Made by a program: the position numbers and the translations under genes
In this document: positions 11,271 to 22,725 of the stretch, in pieces
Numbering within the stretch: the stretch's first letter is position 1
How the letters are laid out: the number at the start of each line of letters is the position of its first letter
Assembly: GCA_944472155.2 (NCBI GenBank)
Contig: OX235272.1
Coordinates: 99,392,020-99,456,019 of the forward strand
Length of the DNA stretch: 64,000 bases
Reading direction: 5' to 3'
Source: Trichobilharzia szidati
Lineage: Eukaryota > Platyhelminthes > Trematoda > Strigeidida > Schistosomatidae
The notes under the pieces: generated by a model
Databases searched by the model: none
What the model was told of the DNA's origin: nothing
Seen by the model: the letters and a program-made list of their open reading frames with translations, nothing else

Positions 11271-14200
11271 ATGGTCTTCACAATGTCCCAATCATTTTTT
11301 ATCCCCTGCGTCCCTGTCAGCGTTGAAAAAACAGCTGGTAGGGATGCTAACACTCCTAAACCGCTAGTGCTGGCTCCCCCTTTGCATGAATATAGGAACA
11401 GTCTAGTTCACCCGCACCCACTAAGCACACTTGGTACATGCACAAGTTTAGGTCAAATAAAGATCCCTACACATGTCTCTGGTTTAACTAAATATAAAAA
11501 TGCCTTAGCCTATAGCACATCCAGAACTCCAACGCTCAATTCTTCACTTAAAACAGCACACACCAACCCGATAGACATAGATGAGCGTGATGTCGAAACT
11601 CCTCTTAACATAGGGTCGTCATGCCAAACAGTGCTACTGGGTGCTGAACCATACTCGGGATTGATTAACGAACTTAAATACTTCAAATGCTACTTCAAAT
11701 CTCATCTTTACTTGATCCTCATAAATGCTAGATCTGTTCTAAATAAACTACCGATGCTCAGAGCACTCACAGTAATATACAAACCCCCTATAATTGTCAT
11801 CACTGAATCCTGGTGTAATTCTAACATACTGGATGAAGAGATAAGCTTAGATAACTATACACACTTTCGGTGTGACAGGGAAGGTGGTAAGGGAGGGGGT
11901 TGTCTCATGTACTTTCTGAATGCACTTACTGTATCACGGCTAGAAAGTAGTACACTTAACATGCCTGAGACTTTATGGGTTAACTTACACTTAAATAACG
12001 CAATGGTATTAATTGGATGCACCTACAGAGCACCTGGTACCTTTAGTAGTTACGAGACCCAACTTATTAATACTCTAGAACAATTATCCACCCTACACTA
12101 CGATCATAAGATCCTATGTGGAGACTTTAACTTACCAGAAATCAACTGGGAAATACCCACAGGTCCAACTAAACTTGATAAGTTCTTAGGCACACTGGAT
12201 ATACTTGGCTGGAAGCAGACTGTCACAACCCCTACAAGAGGTAATAACGTACTAGACTTAATCTTCTGCCACAATATAAGTCCCTTTTCTACCCTAGTAG
12301 GTTCTGAGTTTTCAGGGAGTGACCACAAAACAGTACTGTGTGCACTGCCACTTCCGTCAAGTAGCAATGCAACCCATACCCCTACTTCACAACAAATAAC
12401 TTACAGGAACTACAGTAAGGCAGACTGGACTCTAGTAAAATCAATGCTAAGATCCTCAGAATGGAGTGAGTACTTCTATACTGATAGCCTCTCGAAAGCT
12501 CTAGACATCTTTCACTATAACTCCAACACATGCTTAGATGCTGTCATCCCGCTTCAAACATTAAAGATTTCCCCACATAGAAAGTCATTCATAAAGCCAA
12601 AGGATCGTAGGAAACTGAAAAGACTGTCAACAAGTTACTTCAGGCGACACGACTTTAGTACACTAGGGTCAATACTTAGTACTCTTAGCTCCATCTCGCA
12701 AGCTCATAACTTGCGTATGAGAAATGAAGAATGCACCGCACTAGCCAGCACCACCAGAGTAGGTGCTCTCACAGAAATACTAAAGAAACGAATGAATCGC
12801 CAAAGCCATAAAATTTCTCTCCTTATAAACAAGGGCAAACTGTACAGCAACCATGCAGACATGTGTGAACTGTTTAATGCAACGTTTGCAGCTAACTACC
12901 TTAAGCATACAAGTCCACTTCTCGGTTTACAATCTACAATAGAACTCCCTTCTTCTTCAACGCTGAAACAAATCAGCACAGTTCATTTCACTTATTCTAA
13001 TATTAACCAAGCCATTAATACTCTTAAAAGCTCTAGTAGCGCTGGTTTTGACGGTGTACTATCGTATCTTTATAAACACGGTGGTTCTGACATTTCCGTT
13101 TTATTACTTAAGATTTTTACAATGTCCCTAGAAAGCCAAACCTATCCAGATAAATGGAAAACCACATTTATAGTACCCAAACACAAATCCGGATCAAAAA
13201 CTGAAGTCAACAACTATAGGCCAATCAATACTACACCCATAGTATCTAGAATCATCGAAAGAATAGTTAAAGATGATATCCTCAAACATATGCTCAGCTG
13301 CAATATTCTAAGTCCAAACCAACATGGATTCCTAAAATCCAGATCATGCATGACATGTCACCTTGACTTCTTTAACTATATAACTAGCAGCCGAGACAAA
13401 CCATTCATCTTTGCAGATGATCTTAAAGTAGCTTACACATTCCACTGTGATGACTTAGGGTACTTTCAGAAAGCTGCTCAGGAAGAACTAGATAGAGTAA
13501 CTGCATGGTCCTCCACATGGAACCTAAAATTCAACCTTAAAAAATGTGGTTGGATCTGTTTCGGTGCACCCTCAATAAATATTAGACTGGTACTTGAATC
13601 TCTTGACTTATTTATTTATTTTTTTTTATTTACAGCTTGATTCCACACCGTATTTTCAGTACAAGTGTGGAATTTTCAGCATGGATATCGGTTGCCCAAA
13701 TTCAGGCATACCATAGATATCGGGTGTGCGCCGGCAGGGGATCGAACCCCGGACCATGTGCATGGTCGGCGAGAGTCCTAACCACTGTGCCACCGACTTG
13801 CCTAAACTCCAAAGTGTTGTTGACCTAGGACTCAGGTACTCTAGTGACTTGACATTTTCTGAGCATGTGGCGACACAGACGCGTAAATCGAGGATGCTCT
13901 TAGGATGCATACTCAGGAATTTCCACAGCTTCGAAGCAAAACTATTATTATATAAAACTTGTGTCAGACCACTACTTGAATATTGTCCATTTATTCTCAG
14001 CAGCACTCGCGTAAGTGACAAACTTAAAATAGAAAGTGTCCAACGATACTTCACGTCTAAACTACTAGGATTTGACTGCGAAAAGGACTACACATCAAGG
14101 TGTATAACTCTAGGTATCGACCAACTCTGGATGAGATGACTGAGCATTAACCTAACATTTTTCTTTAAAATATTGCATAAAATATCATTCTCAGACAGCA

Positions 14201-14475
14201 AGGAGATACAGTTCTCACCGGAAGGCTCTTACAACCTTCGTAACCAAACGTGCACAGTATCTGGGAAAAACTGTAAGACAGCACTCCGTGCAAACTTCTT
14301 CACAGTCATGTACTCTAAGATCTGGAACAGTTTACCCCTAGAAATAAGGACCTGTCACTCTATTATAACCTTCAAACGCTTGCTATATAAACTGCTTCAT
14401 CCCAATGACTATGCCAATCACACCGCACCACTTATTTCCAAAACGCATGAGCTTCTAGAACACTATAACGCCTAG
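11271..14475 (+). pseudogene. Element C ORF2: AP endonuclease and reverse transcriptase remnants
   Basis: ORF2 of non-LTR elements nicks DNA and primes reverse transcription there. The endonuclease shows LILINARSVLNKLP, ITESWCN, GCTYRAPG, CGDFNLPEINW and GSDHKTVL. RT follows with WKTTFIVPKHKSGSK, NNYRPINTTPIVSRIIERI and QHGFLKSRS. After SSRD (about 13398) the protein jumps to KPFIFADDLKVAYTF, so the part with the first catalytic aspartate motif is missing. The frame is then broken by the SINE, resumes around 13801 (DLGLRYSSDLTFSEHV, a typical CR1 RT C-terminus), has TGA at 14137-14139, and ends at 14475 (LEHYNA). It resembles the Perere/SR group of schistosomes; the exact family is not assigned. 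Confidence 0.85.
13610..13794 (-). mobile_element. tRNA-derived SINE inserted in element C
   Basis: In minus orientation it starts GGTGGCACAGTGGTTAGGA (A-box-like), contains GGGGTTCGATCCCC (B box), and ends in a TAAATAAA-rich tail (13610-13640). A 5-bp duplication GACTT flanks it (13605-13609 and 13795-13799). Removing it restores continuity of the interrupted RT frame. The last bases of the window (about 63989-64000) begin another copy. Confidence 0.8.
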
Positions 14476-14510
14476 ACTCATTACTAAATATTATGACAAT
14501 AAATAAACCT

Positions 14511-15171
14511 TAAGACTTCGCAAAAATACATGAAAGAACAACTAGATTATAGGTAGTGTTTACTATACAATGATATACATTTATAAACATTTATATATAC
14601 ATAAAATATTAATGTTTTCTTCATTTTTACATACTCTCACTTTCTGCTATTCTGCTGCTGAGATTACTCTTCTATATACCTCCTGGTCGAGGTCGAACAA
14701 CCCAACATCTAAACTGAAATGACCATTTAAGTAAATTCAAACTCAAATTCCATGAACGATCCGATGCAACCACTTGAAAACGCTGGCTAACATTCTGTAC
14801 AAGGAGTATTCTTGATCTGATATAAAGAAACAACTGGTTTTCAAGTAGTTTTCAATGAATTACTCAACTTACATGTACAGTCTGCCGTGCTGACGCAAAT
14901 GGCGCAAATGGATAGTTCTAGAATTGACCTCGGCCCCATTTGATGCAGTAAAACAATCTAACATTACCTTATCTAATTTTCGTATCAAAGATCAAATTTC
15001 TTTCCTATTATAAAACTACGATAAGACTGCTGACAAAAATGGAATAAATACATTATTGACTCAAAATAATACATCAATAAACTTTATCTCACGGATGCTG
15101 TTCACAACAAAGTTATATAGGAGAATTGACTTCAAGCTTTATTTTTCCCAGATATTTGTATTGCATTCATA
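14511..15171. other. Spacer between inverted elements C and D
   Basis: AT-rich, no reading frame or repeat boundary recognised. It separates the inverted CR1-like copies and may include flanking target DNA of both. Confidence 0.4.
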
Positions 15172-17302
15172 TGATGTCTCGGCTGCTAGTTATATAGTTA
15201 AAGAAGTCAAGGTGACATGTCATGCATGATCTGGATTTTAGGAATCCATGTTGGTTTGGACTTAGAATATTGCAGCTGAGCATATGTTTGAGGATATCAT
15301 CTTTAACTATTCTTTCGATGATTCTAGATACTATGGGTGTAGTATTGATTGGCCTATAGTTGTTGACTTCAGTTTTTGATCCGGATTTGTGTTTGGGTAC
15401 TATAAATGTGGTTTTCCATTTATCTGGATAGGTTTGGCTTTCTAGGGACATTGTAAAAATCTTAAGTAATAAAACGGAAATGTCAGAACCACCGTGTTTA
15501 TAAAGATACGATAGTACACCGTCAAAACCAGCGCTACTAGAGCTTTTAAGAGTATTAATGGCTTGGTTAATATTAGAATAAGTGAAATGAACTGTGCTGA
15601 TTTGTTTCAGCGTTGAAGAAGAAGGGAGTTCTATTGTAGATTGTAAACCGAGAAGTGGACTTGTATGCTTAAGGTAGTTAGCTGCAAACGTTGCATTAAA
15701 CAGTTCACACATGTCTGCATGGTTGCTGTACAGTTTGCCCTTGTTTATAAGGAGAGAAATTTTATGGCTTTGGCGATTCATTCGTTTCTTTAGTATTTCT
15801 GTGAGAGCACCTACTCTGGTGGTGCTGGCTAGTGCGGTGCATTCTTCATTTCTCATACGCAAGTTATGAGCTTGCGAGATGGAGCTAAGAGTACTAAGTA
15901 TTGACCCTAGTGTACTAAAGTCGTGTCGCCTGAAGTAACTTGTTGACAGTCTTTTCAGTTTCCTACGATCCTTTGGCTTTATGAATGACTTTCTATGTGG
16001 GGAAATCTTTAATGTTTGAAGCGGGATGACAGCATCTAAGCATGTGTTGGAGTTATAGTGAAAGATGTCTAGAGCTTTCGAGAGGCTATCAGTATAGAAG
16101 TACTCACTCCATTCTGAGGATCTTAGCATTGATTTTACTAGAGTCCAGTCTGCCTTACTGTAGTTCCTGTAAGTTATTTGTTGTGAAGTAGGGGTATGGG
16201 TTGCATTGCTACTTGACGGAAGTGGCAGTGCACACAGTACTGTTTTGTGGTCACTCCCTGAAAACTCAGAACCTACTAGGGTAGAAAAGGGACTTATATT
16301 GTGGCAGAAGATTAAGTCTAGTACGTTATTACCTCTTGTAGGGGTTGTGACAGTCTGCTTCCAGCCAAGTATATCCAGTGTGCCTAAGAACTTATCAAGT
16401 TTAGTTGGACCTGTGGGTATTTCCCAGTTGATTTCTGGTAAGTTAAAGTCTCCACATAGGATCTTATGATCGTAGTGTAGGGTGGATAATTGTTCTAGAG
16501 TATTAATAAGTTGGGTCTCGTAACTACTAAAGGTACCAGGTGCTCTGTAGGTGCATCCAATTAATACCATTGCGTTATTTAAGTGTAAGTTAACCCATAA
16601 AGTCTCAGGCATGTTAAGTGTACTACTTTCTAGCCGTGATACAGTAAGTGCATTCAGAAAGTACATGAGACAACCCCCTCCCTTACCACCTTCCCTGTCA
16701 CACCGAAAGTGTGTATAGTTATCTAAGCTTATCTCTTCATCCAGTATGTTAGAATTACACCAGGATTCAGTGATGACAATTATAGGGGGTTTGTATATTA
16801 CTGTGAGTGCTCTGAGCATCGGTAGTTTATTTAGAACAGATCTAGCATTTATGAGGATCAAGTAAAGATGAGATTTGAAGTAGCATTTGAAGTATTTAAG
16901 TTCGTTAATCAATCCCGAGTATGGTTCAGCACCCAGTAGTACTGTTTGGCATGACGACCCTATGTTAAGAGGAGTTTCGACATCACGCTCATCTATGTCT
17001 ATCGGGTTGGTGTGTGCTGTTTTAAGTGAAGAATTGAGCGTTGGAGTTCTGGATGTGCTATAGGCTAAGGCATTTTTATATTTAGTTAAACCAGAGACAT
17101 GTGTAGGGATCTTTATTTGACCTAAACTTGTGCATGTACCAAGTGTGCTTAGTGGGTGCGGGTGAACTAGACTGTTCCTATATTCATGCAAAGGGGGAGC
17201 CAGCACTAGCGGTTTAGGAGTGTTAGCATCCCTACCAGCTGTTTTTTCAACGCTGACAGGGACGCAGGGGATAAAAAATGATTGGGACATTGTGAAGACC
17301 AT
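15167..17302 (-). pseudogene. Element D ORF2, truncated in the reverse transcriptase
   Basis: Same protein as the first part of ORF2 in element C: complete AP endonuclease (CGDFNLPEINW, GSDHKTVL) and the N-terminal part of RT up to QHGFLKSRSCM and SSRD. It then runs into unrelated sequence and stops after two codons. All RT catalytic aspartates are lost, so it can have no RT activity. The matching amino acids are all identical to C. Confidence 0.85.
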
Positions 17303-18860
17303 AGTCTATTATTCCACCTATTGTTAGGTTCTAGTGGTGTCCTTGAAAGGTTTTCGTATGTACTGCTTTGTTAGTTAGTTCCCAGTAGACTTGTGCCATA
17401 TATCCGATCAAATTTTATTTGCGTGCCATACTGTGAATGCCCTGAGTTGTTGTTGGTCGAGTTCTGACTATTGTCACTTGTACTCTTGAGGGTGGCATTG
17501 TTTTGGCGTTGGTTATAAGTTTGGGCCATGGTGCTATTTCGCACGTTGTGGGTGCCAATACTATTGACCGTGGAGAATGTGGGCTTACTTATATTGCCAT
17601 TGTTGTTGTTGGCATGATTTTGGGTCATATTCTCCATTTTTACCAATGGACTTATGGACAGGAGAGGACAGGGTCAACTTTCGGGGGATTTTGACTTTTT
17701 TCCGGGATTATTTAGTGACGTGTCTAAATCTACGGTGGTAGGTGCTATAGTTTTATTGGCTGTTTGATTACAATTTAGCGGCCTTTCGGTTGGTGTCGCT
17801 CTCTGAGAAGATAATTCTGTGTGGTTAGAGAGGGGTGGTGCGGTGGATTCTACGGTGTCTCTCAAAGGGTTAGGTATCATTGCTGCTTGCAATGTCCTAT
17901 TGTTTATTCCACAATTAGACTCAGTGTGATAATTATATACGCGCCTTTCTATGACGGTCTTGTCTACCGCAACCTTTATTAGTTTGTAATTTCTGGCTTG
18001 CGATAGGGCGTGTTGGGAGTGGGTAAATTTTCTTGTCTCAGCCAGTGTTTCGAACTGAAAACGAATAGGACAACACTTTTCATGTTGACTCTTCTTCAGC
18101 CTATAGCACTTAGTCTTGGAGTTGGGCATTTTCGCCTCACTAAGTAAGATGCGCTGTACCTTTTTTAGTGCCTCATTGTCTGGAACGTTGTAGACAATAG
18201 CATTTAGTTTAGCATCTAGTCGTTTTGCTACTTCTGTAGTAACAAAGTTATTGAGGTTATCCACCTTAGATACCGATTCCGTGTCAAGTTTGTTAAGGTC
18301 TACAGTTCTCATGAGGATAGTTAAAGGTGTCAGTTCACAGACCTGCGATCTGTTATCGCTGATCTGATCTGATAATTTGGATATTTTTGTATTGGTATCA
18401 GAAATTCCTGGATTTACTGACTTGTTTTTTATTTCCCTTAAATCGGCCTTAAGTTCTCCCATAGACAACTTTAGGAGTTCTATTTCAGAAGATAGTTCTG
18501 AAACAGAGCTTGAAGGCTGGAGCTTTTCGATAAGTACGTAAGGTGAAGGGAGGGTTTCTGTATGAGCAGAGGGTACTGAATTTTTGGGAGTAGTGCTAAT
18601 ACTAGCTGTCAGTGCAGTTTTATCCTCAGTTTCAGCTCGACGCTTACGACATACAAGTGGGTTATGTGGCTCAGTATAACCATTTGTAGGGAGTGTGTTG
18701 CTTGATGTAGCAATCAGCGACTTAAGATTAGTCATCAGATTTACAGGGGATTGAGATCGTTGCTTTTTACTTTGGTTAACCATAACTATTTGATATGAGA
18801 GTTATTAGTTATAGGTATAGAGGTAGTAGAGTACTTGTGCAAGTATTACAACAAGATAAA
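15172..18860 (-). mobile_element. Element D: CR1-like non-LTR retrotransposon, 3'-truncated
   Basis: Contains ORF1 (18783-17674, possibly extending to 17371) and the first 709 codons of ORF2, then stops matching at the same base where element C is deleted. The shared part with C is apparently identical. The 5' boundary is not defined; I place it shortly upstream of ORF1. Confidence 0.8.
17371..18783 (-). CDS. Element D ORF1 (nucleic-acid-binding protein of a CR1-like element)
   Basis: ATG at 18783 opens 369 codons to TGA at 17674-17676; the same frame reopens after it to 17371 (about 100 more codons, Asn/Gln/Ser-rich). The protein has a Ser/Thr-rich N-terminus, a coiled-coil-like segment (SSEIELLKLSMGELKADL, about residues 98-125) and a compact basic part (LNAIVYNVPDNEALKKV ... 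CCPIRFQFETLAETRKF) that resembles the ORF1 middle domain of CR1/Jockey-type elements. Such proteins package the RNA. Whether the TGA is natural or a mutation cannot be told from one copy. Confidence 0.65.
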
Positions 18861-20954
18861 TTTTATGTAACGAATCACGCAAAAATGTAGCGCAAACGTT
18901 GGACGTACCGCGTAGAATGTACATGACTATCATTTCACTTAAAGCGTGATGTCAATGCGTATGGTGATACTGAAAAATGAAGTCTACATGAGACGAATAA
19001 ATGAGTAGATGGAGCTGTGGCAATCGTAGTAATATTTCACTTACACTAAATTATGCCATCAAGTACTTTCTCAGGTCTCATTGATAAGTCAGGCCTCCAT
19101 CTCGTCATGATGACAAATTTAGTTTTACTCAGATAGAATGAAAAAAGTATGGTAAGCAGGATGCTAAATATATATTTAATGAAAAATAATAACAAGCATA
19201 TGTCTTTACACAATTGTTTTTCGTAATTTTTGTCGACTACGTCGAACTGCTCTGACCACGTTGACTGACGTTACCCGACATCTGCAAATAAGTGAATAAA
19301 GTGTATTTTTTAAATATCTGAAGTTAGAAAAAAGTAATATAAAAGTTAAACGCCTTATATTTGCCTACATTTGCTGAAAAAGGTTCATCCTCCCTTCTCA
19401 TTCTTTAGTCATAACAGCATTCTTCTGTGGCTTTCACCGTCATACACATTGTTCATCTTGCAAAGTTATTTTATAGATTACAATCCTGAAGTATCATAAA
19501 TTAATACTTTTTCAAAAGTTTAAATCGTTCAATCATTGTACAAGCAATCAGAACATGTTATCATGGTAGAAGTTAAAACCACGTTCTAGAACAGCTGTTA
19601 AAATTTCACTTGGAAATTTTGTTTTGTCAATAATTTTTATAAAATTGTGTTATATGTTATCTGGATTGGTGGGAATTCCCATTTTCTGGCCAGTCATGTT
19701 GGTGTCCGCGTCATGTAATCCGACTGCGACACCCCCTAGCATATTGGTTGCATCGATCAGTGTTTCAGGCAAACTGTAGCAAAATATCGCTATAATGGGA
19801 AAGATAGAATAGTTGAAGGGTAATGTCATCTACACAAATAGTCTACTATATTTAGACGCTGCACCTTTCGGCATGGTATCATTCAATGGAGACTTCACGC
19901 CTCAGGATATTAATTCCCAAGCTTACAATAATGCTGAATTAAATCTCAGTAATTCTGAAATAATTCTTGCATCCTATAGTGAGTAAATTCTGAATCTGTT
20001 CTGAAATGGTTTGTTTAATGGCACAGACTAGAACTCAGTGCTGGTTTTCAGCATGACTAGAACTAATTCAGCACCGTGTTCTTTTTCTCGGCATTTTTAG
20101 GAGTAGATCAGAACATACTGGGTTTGCTTATCAGCGTTGTTCCAGCCCTTACAGGACATATTAAGCACTGACTAGCATTACTTCAGGACGACAAGACTTA
20201 ATTCAGCAATCAACTCTCTTTTTAAGCACGACCAGCGTTATTTCAGAACATAGTGGGTAGATAAAATATTCATTTACCATAAAAAGGCATTATCGACGCA
20301 TAGGTTAGAATAAGTTTAGAATTGTTGTAAGCTTGGGTTCAGCCTATTTTTGTGTGAGGAACAGTCCTTTTTGACAAAAGAATTGCATCACTACTTGGAA
20401 ATCACCTGTAAATGCTAACAGAACCTTCTGTGGGAATAGAAGTAATCATGTAGATGTGTCTCACCGTGTGTGTTTGGACAGGAATTATCGTACGTTGAGA
20501 GGTTATTTCTAAGTGTATTTCATGTACATTTGCACTGTTTGGTGTAGTGTAATATGAGTTATGTGGACTCAATGTATAAAAAATATCTCAACTTTATTAA
20601 TATTGTGCCATTGTCTCCTTAGCCGACTGCTTGGCTAGCAAATGTAGGTGGTTGTCATGATTATTGCAAGTGCAGTGCCGTGGAGAAGGCAATCACTCGT
20701 TTAAATTTCCTTACTGTGCCACTTAGTGCATTAATTCAGTGTATAGTATTATTATACACATGGATTGTGTCGATTATGAGAACTGAATCTAGTCAGCTCT
20801 ATTACCATCAATCTACTGTCTGTTATGTCATTCTCACTAGCACTGTAAACTTAATGCTGCAACGTTTTTGATCACCAATAGTGATGAACGTTTCCTGAAT
20901 TTTCCATTAACATGAGGCAGTACAGATGCAGTGTCACAACCGAATGTCTAGGTT
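18861..20954. other. Non-coding region, one weak candidate exon
   Basis: No clear gene. On the minus strand a good acceptor (TTATTTGCAG) precedes about 27 basic codons (19287-19206, VRAVRRSRQKLRKTIV, then TAA), which could be a terminal exon, but no partner exon is convincing. 19940-20270 contains loosely repeated words around CAGAAC/TTCAG; I see no unit structure. Confidence 0.3.
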
Positions 20955-21241
20955 TGTAGTGACCCGTTTTATTACTCATAATCGTACTATACTTTCATTG
21001 TGTAATTGTACTTTCATTTATTTATTACTCTAAATCTTGCATGTTAACAATTGATACTTTTGCACTCGCTCGATTTTTGAATTGTTGATTGCTGCTATAA
21101 TACACTATCGTATTCCTTCGCAAGTGCCTTTTGAATTACGTTGCGGATGTCGAGTAATCGCAACGTTAGGGCACAATTGTAAACGCGAAGAAATGCTAGA
21201 AGATACGTGTACGCCAGTTCAGTCAAAATAGAGCAGCAACA
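20955..21241 (+). repeat. 5' LTR of element E
   Basis: 287 bp. Its first 221 bp are identical by eye to the 3' LTR, but the last 66 bp differ at about 15 sites. Confidence 0.9.
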
Positions 21242-21390
21242 AATTGGCGAGCCCGACTTTGCTGATTGATGGACTACATTATTTCGAAGTATACACAGTG
21301 GAATAAATCATCTTTGCCATCGCATTATTTTTTATAACTTCATAACATTTGGATGTATAATTACTGATATTTCTGCTAAATGTACCTCCG

Positions 21391-22058
21391 GACCTGGCGG
21401 CACAGCGACTGCTATCCCAGTTCACTCTGATACTCAAGCAGCTGGCTGTTATGCAACACCTCAATTCCAGTTCTCTGTCCTCAAGCTTCAGCATTGTCTA
21501 CAGGTGTGCAAACACTCTTACAATGGTCTGCAACTCCATTAACTCAAGCCGGTCCTACAACTGTTCAATTACAACAGTTTACCCAATCACCTCAACAACA
21601 ACAGATTCAAGCACAAGCTCATCACTTACAACCAGCTCAACAGCCAACTTATATCCAACAACATCAGCAACAACCAACAATGATGGCAACTGACGTCCCT
21701 GTCAGTGGTCAACCTGATACTGTAGCTGCATGCTCCTACGCTACTCCCCAGTTTATCACTCTGGCACCAGGAGCTCCATTAAAAGTCATGACTGTTGGTC
21801 CTAACGGTCAGCTGATTCAAACCACTGGTTTACCACAGCTTGTGCCAACTGCTCTTGTTGGAATCGCTATCAATCAACCAACTTCTACTCTCCAACCTCA
21901 GCAAACATCAATTCAAGTTACTCCTCAACGCCGAGTAACAACAGCCAGCAACAACAACATACTGATGGACGTTCACTTTCAACCGTATCAGCAGCAGCAG
22001 CTACTGCTGCACTCTTCTCTCGCACAGCCATCTCTTCTTGTACAATTCCACTTGTACA
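21391..22058 (+). pseudogene. Captured glutamine-rich coding segment, probably from a host transcription factor
   Basis: About 670 bp of coding-like sequence between gypsy leader and gypsy pol tail, read in three successive frames that imply two single-base frameshifts: TATAIPVHSDTQAAGCYATP (about 21405-21463), then TTVQLQQFTQSPQQQQIQAQ and LAPGAPLKVMTVGPNGQLIQ (21494 to about 21925), then GRSLSTVSAAAATAALFSR up to the junction, where it is in frame with the remaining pol codons. Composition (Gln, Pro, Thr, Ala) resembles activation domains of NF-YA or Sp-type factors; I cannot identify the gene. Nothing in other gypsy copies of this window matches it. I infer capture of a spliced host mRNA followed by decay. 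Confidence 0.7.
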
Positions 22059-22434
22059 ACCAGCTTTCATGGAAATAGAGGTAACTGAATGTTTACCCAG
22101 GTCATTTCCATACTACCTTATTACGGTACTATTAACTGTATGTTAAGATATAAATCTATTCCGTAACTCTTTACAATAACAACCCCATTATTATTCTAAT
22201 AATTTTTCTGGTTTTATTGTTACATTTTGCACAACTTTCTAAACATTTTGGTTCGTTTCGAAGTTGTTAACATTTTTGCATATATACAGTTATATTATCA
22301 AACCTCAAAAACTTAAAATCCTCAATTCGGTTTTCATACCACAAACTCGTATATATTTCTTCTGTAATTGTAATTTACAATATCATTCCAAATACAGGTA
22401 AACTTCATTTACCTGTATTCTACGGAGGGGCTAT
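22059..22434 (+). other. Residual pol C-terminus and 3' region of element E
   Basis: Starts at CCAGCTTTCATGG, matching 32898 onward in element F, continues about 45 bp, then jumps to the F sequence after its pol stop; the jump lies at a TCAT present at both deletion ends in F. The polypurine tract TACGGAGGGG precedes the 3' LTR. Confidence 0.85.
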
Positions 22435-22721
22435 TGTAGTGACCCGTTTTATTACTCATAATCGTACTATACTTTCATTGTGTAATTGTACTTTCATTTA
22501 TTTATTACTCTAAATCTTGCATGTTAACAATTGATACTTTTGCACTCGCTCGATTTTTGAATTGTTGATTGCTGCTATAATACACTATCGTATTCCTTCG
22601 CAAGTGCCTTTTGAATTACGTTGCGGATGTCGAGTAATCGCAACGTTAGGGCACAATCATAAATGCGAGGAAGTATTAGGATATGTGTATACGCTAGTTC
22701 AATCAAAATAGAGTAGCAACA
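22435..22721 (+). repeat. 3' LTR of element E
   Basis: 287 bp with TG...CA ends; followed by the target duplication GGTT. Confidence 0.9.
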
Positions 22722-22725
22722 GGTT

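Larger units (their letters stand above)
11236..14510 (+). mobile_element. Element C: CR1-like non-LTR retrotransposon, truncated and internally deleted
   Basis: Carries the endonuclease and part of the RT of a CR1-like element, a 3' part, and an AATAAATAAA tail near 14499-14508. From about 11236 to 13400 it is apparently identical to element D in reverse orientation (15172-17334). ORF1, present in D, is missing here. The RT is deleted internally at about 13398 and a SINE sits at 13610-13794. It is a dead copy. Confidence 0.85.
20955..22721 (+). mobile_element. Element E: short gypsy element carrying a captured coding segment
   Basis: Two 287-bp LTRs (20955-21241, 22435-22721) with TG...CA ends, flanked by GGTT (20951-20954, 22722-22725). 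The leader after the first LTR (TGGCGAGCCCGA primer site, then about 135 bp) resembles the leader of element H. At about 21388 it switches to a glutamine-rich coding segment, and at about 22059 it returns to the last codons of pol and the 3' region seen in element F. Gag and nearly all of pol are absent, so it depends on proteins of relatives. Confidence 0.9.

Noticed and set aside
13726..13800. Possible tRNA gene on the minus strand
   Set aside because: A and B boxes are present but the cloverleaf is not convincing and the sequence has a SINE tail and target duplication.
16206..16469. 87-codon frame antisense to the CR1-like ORF2, also present at 12104-12367
   Set aside because: Present in both copies only because the copies are identical; antisense shadow of the endonuclease.
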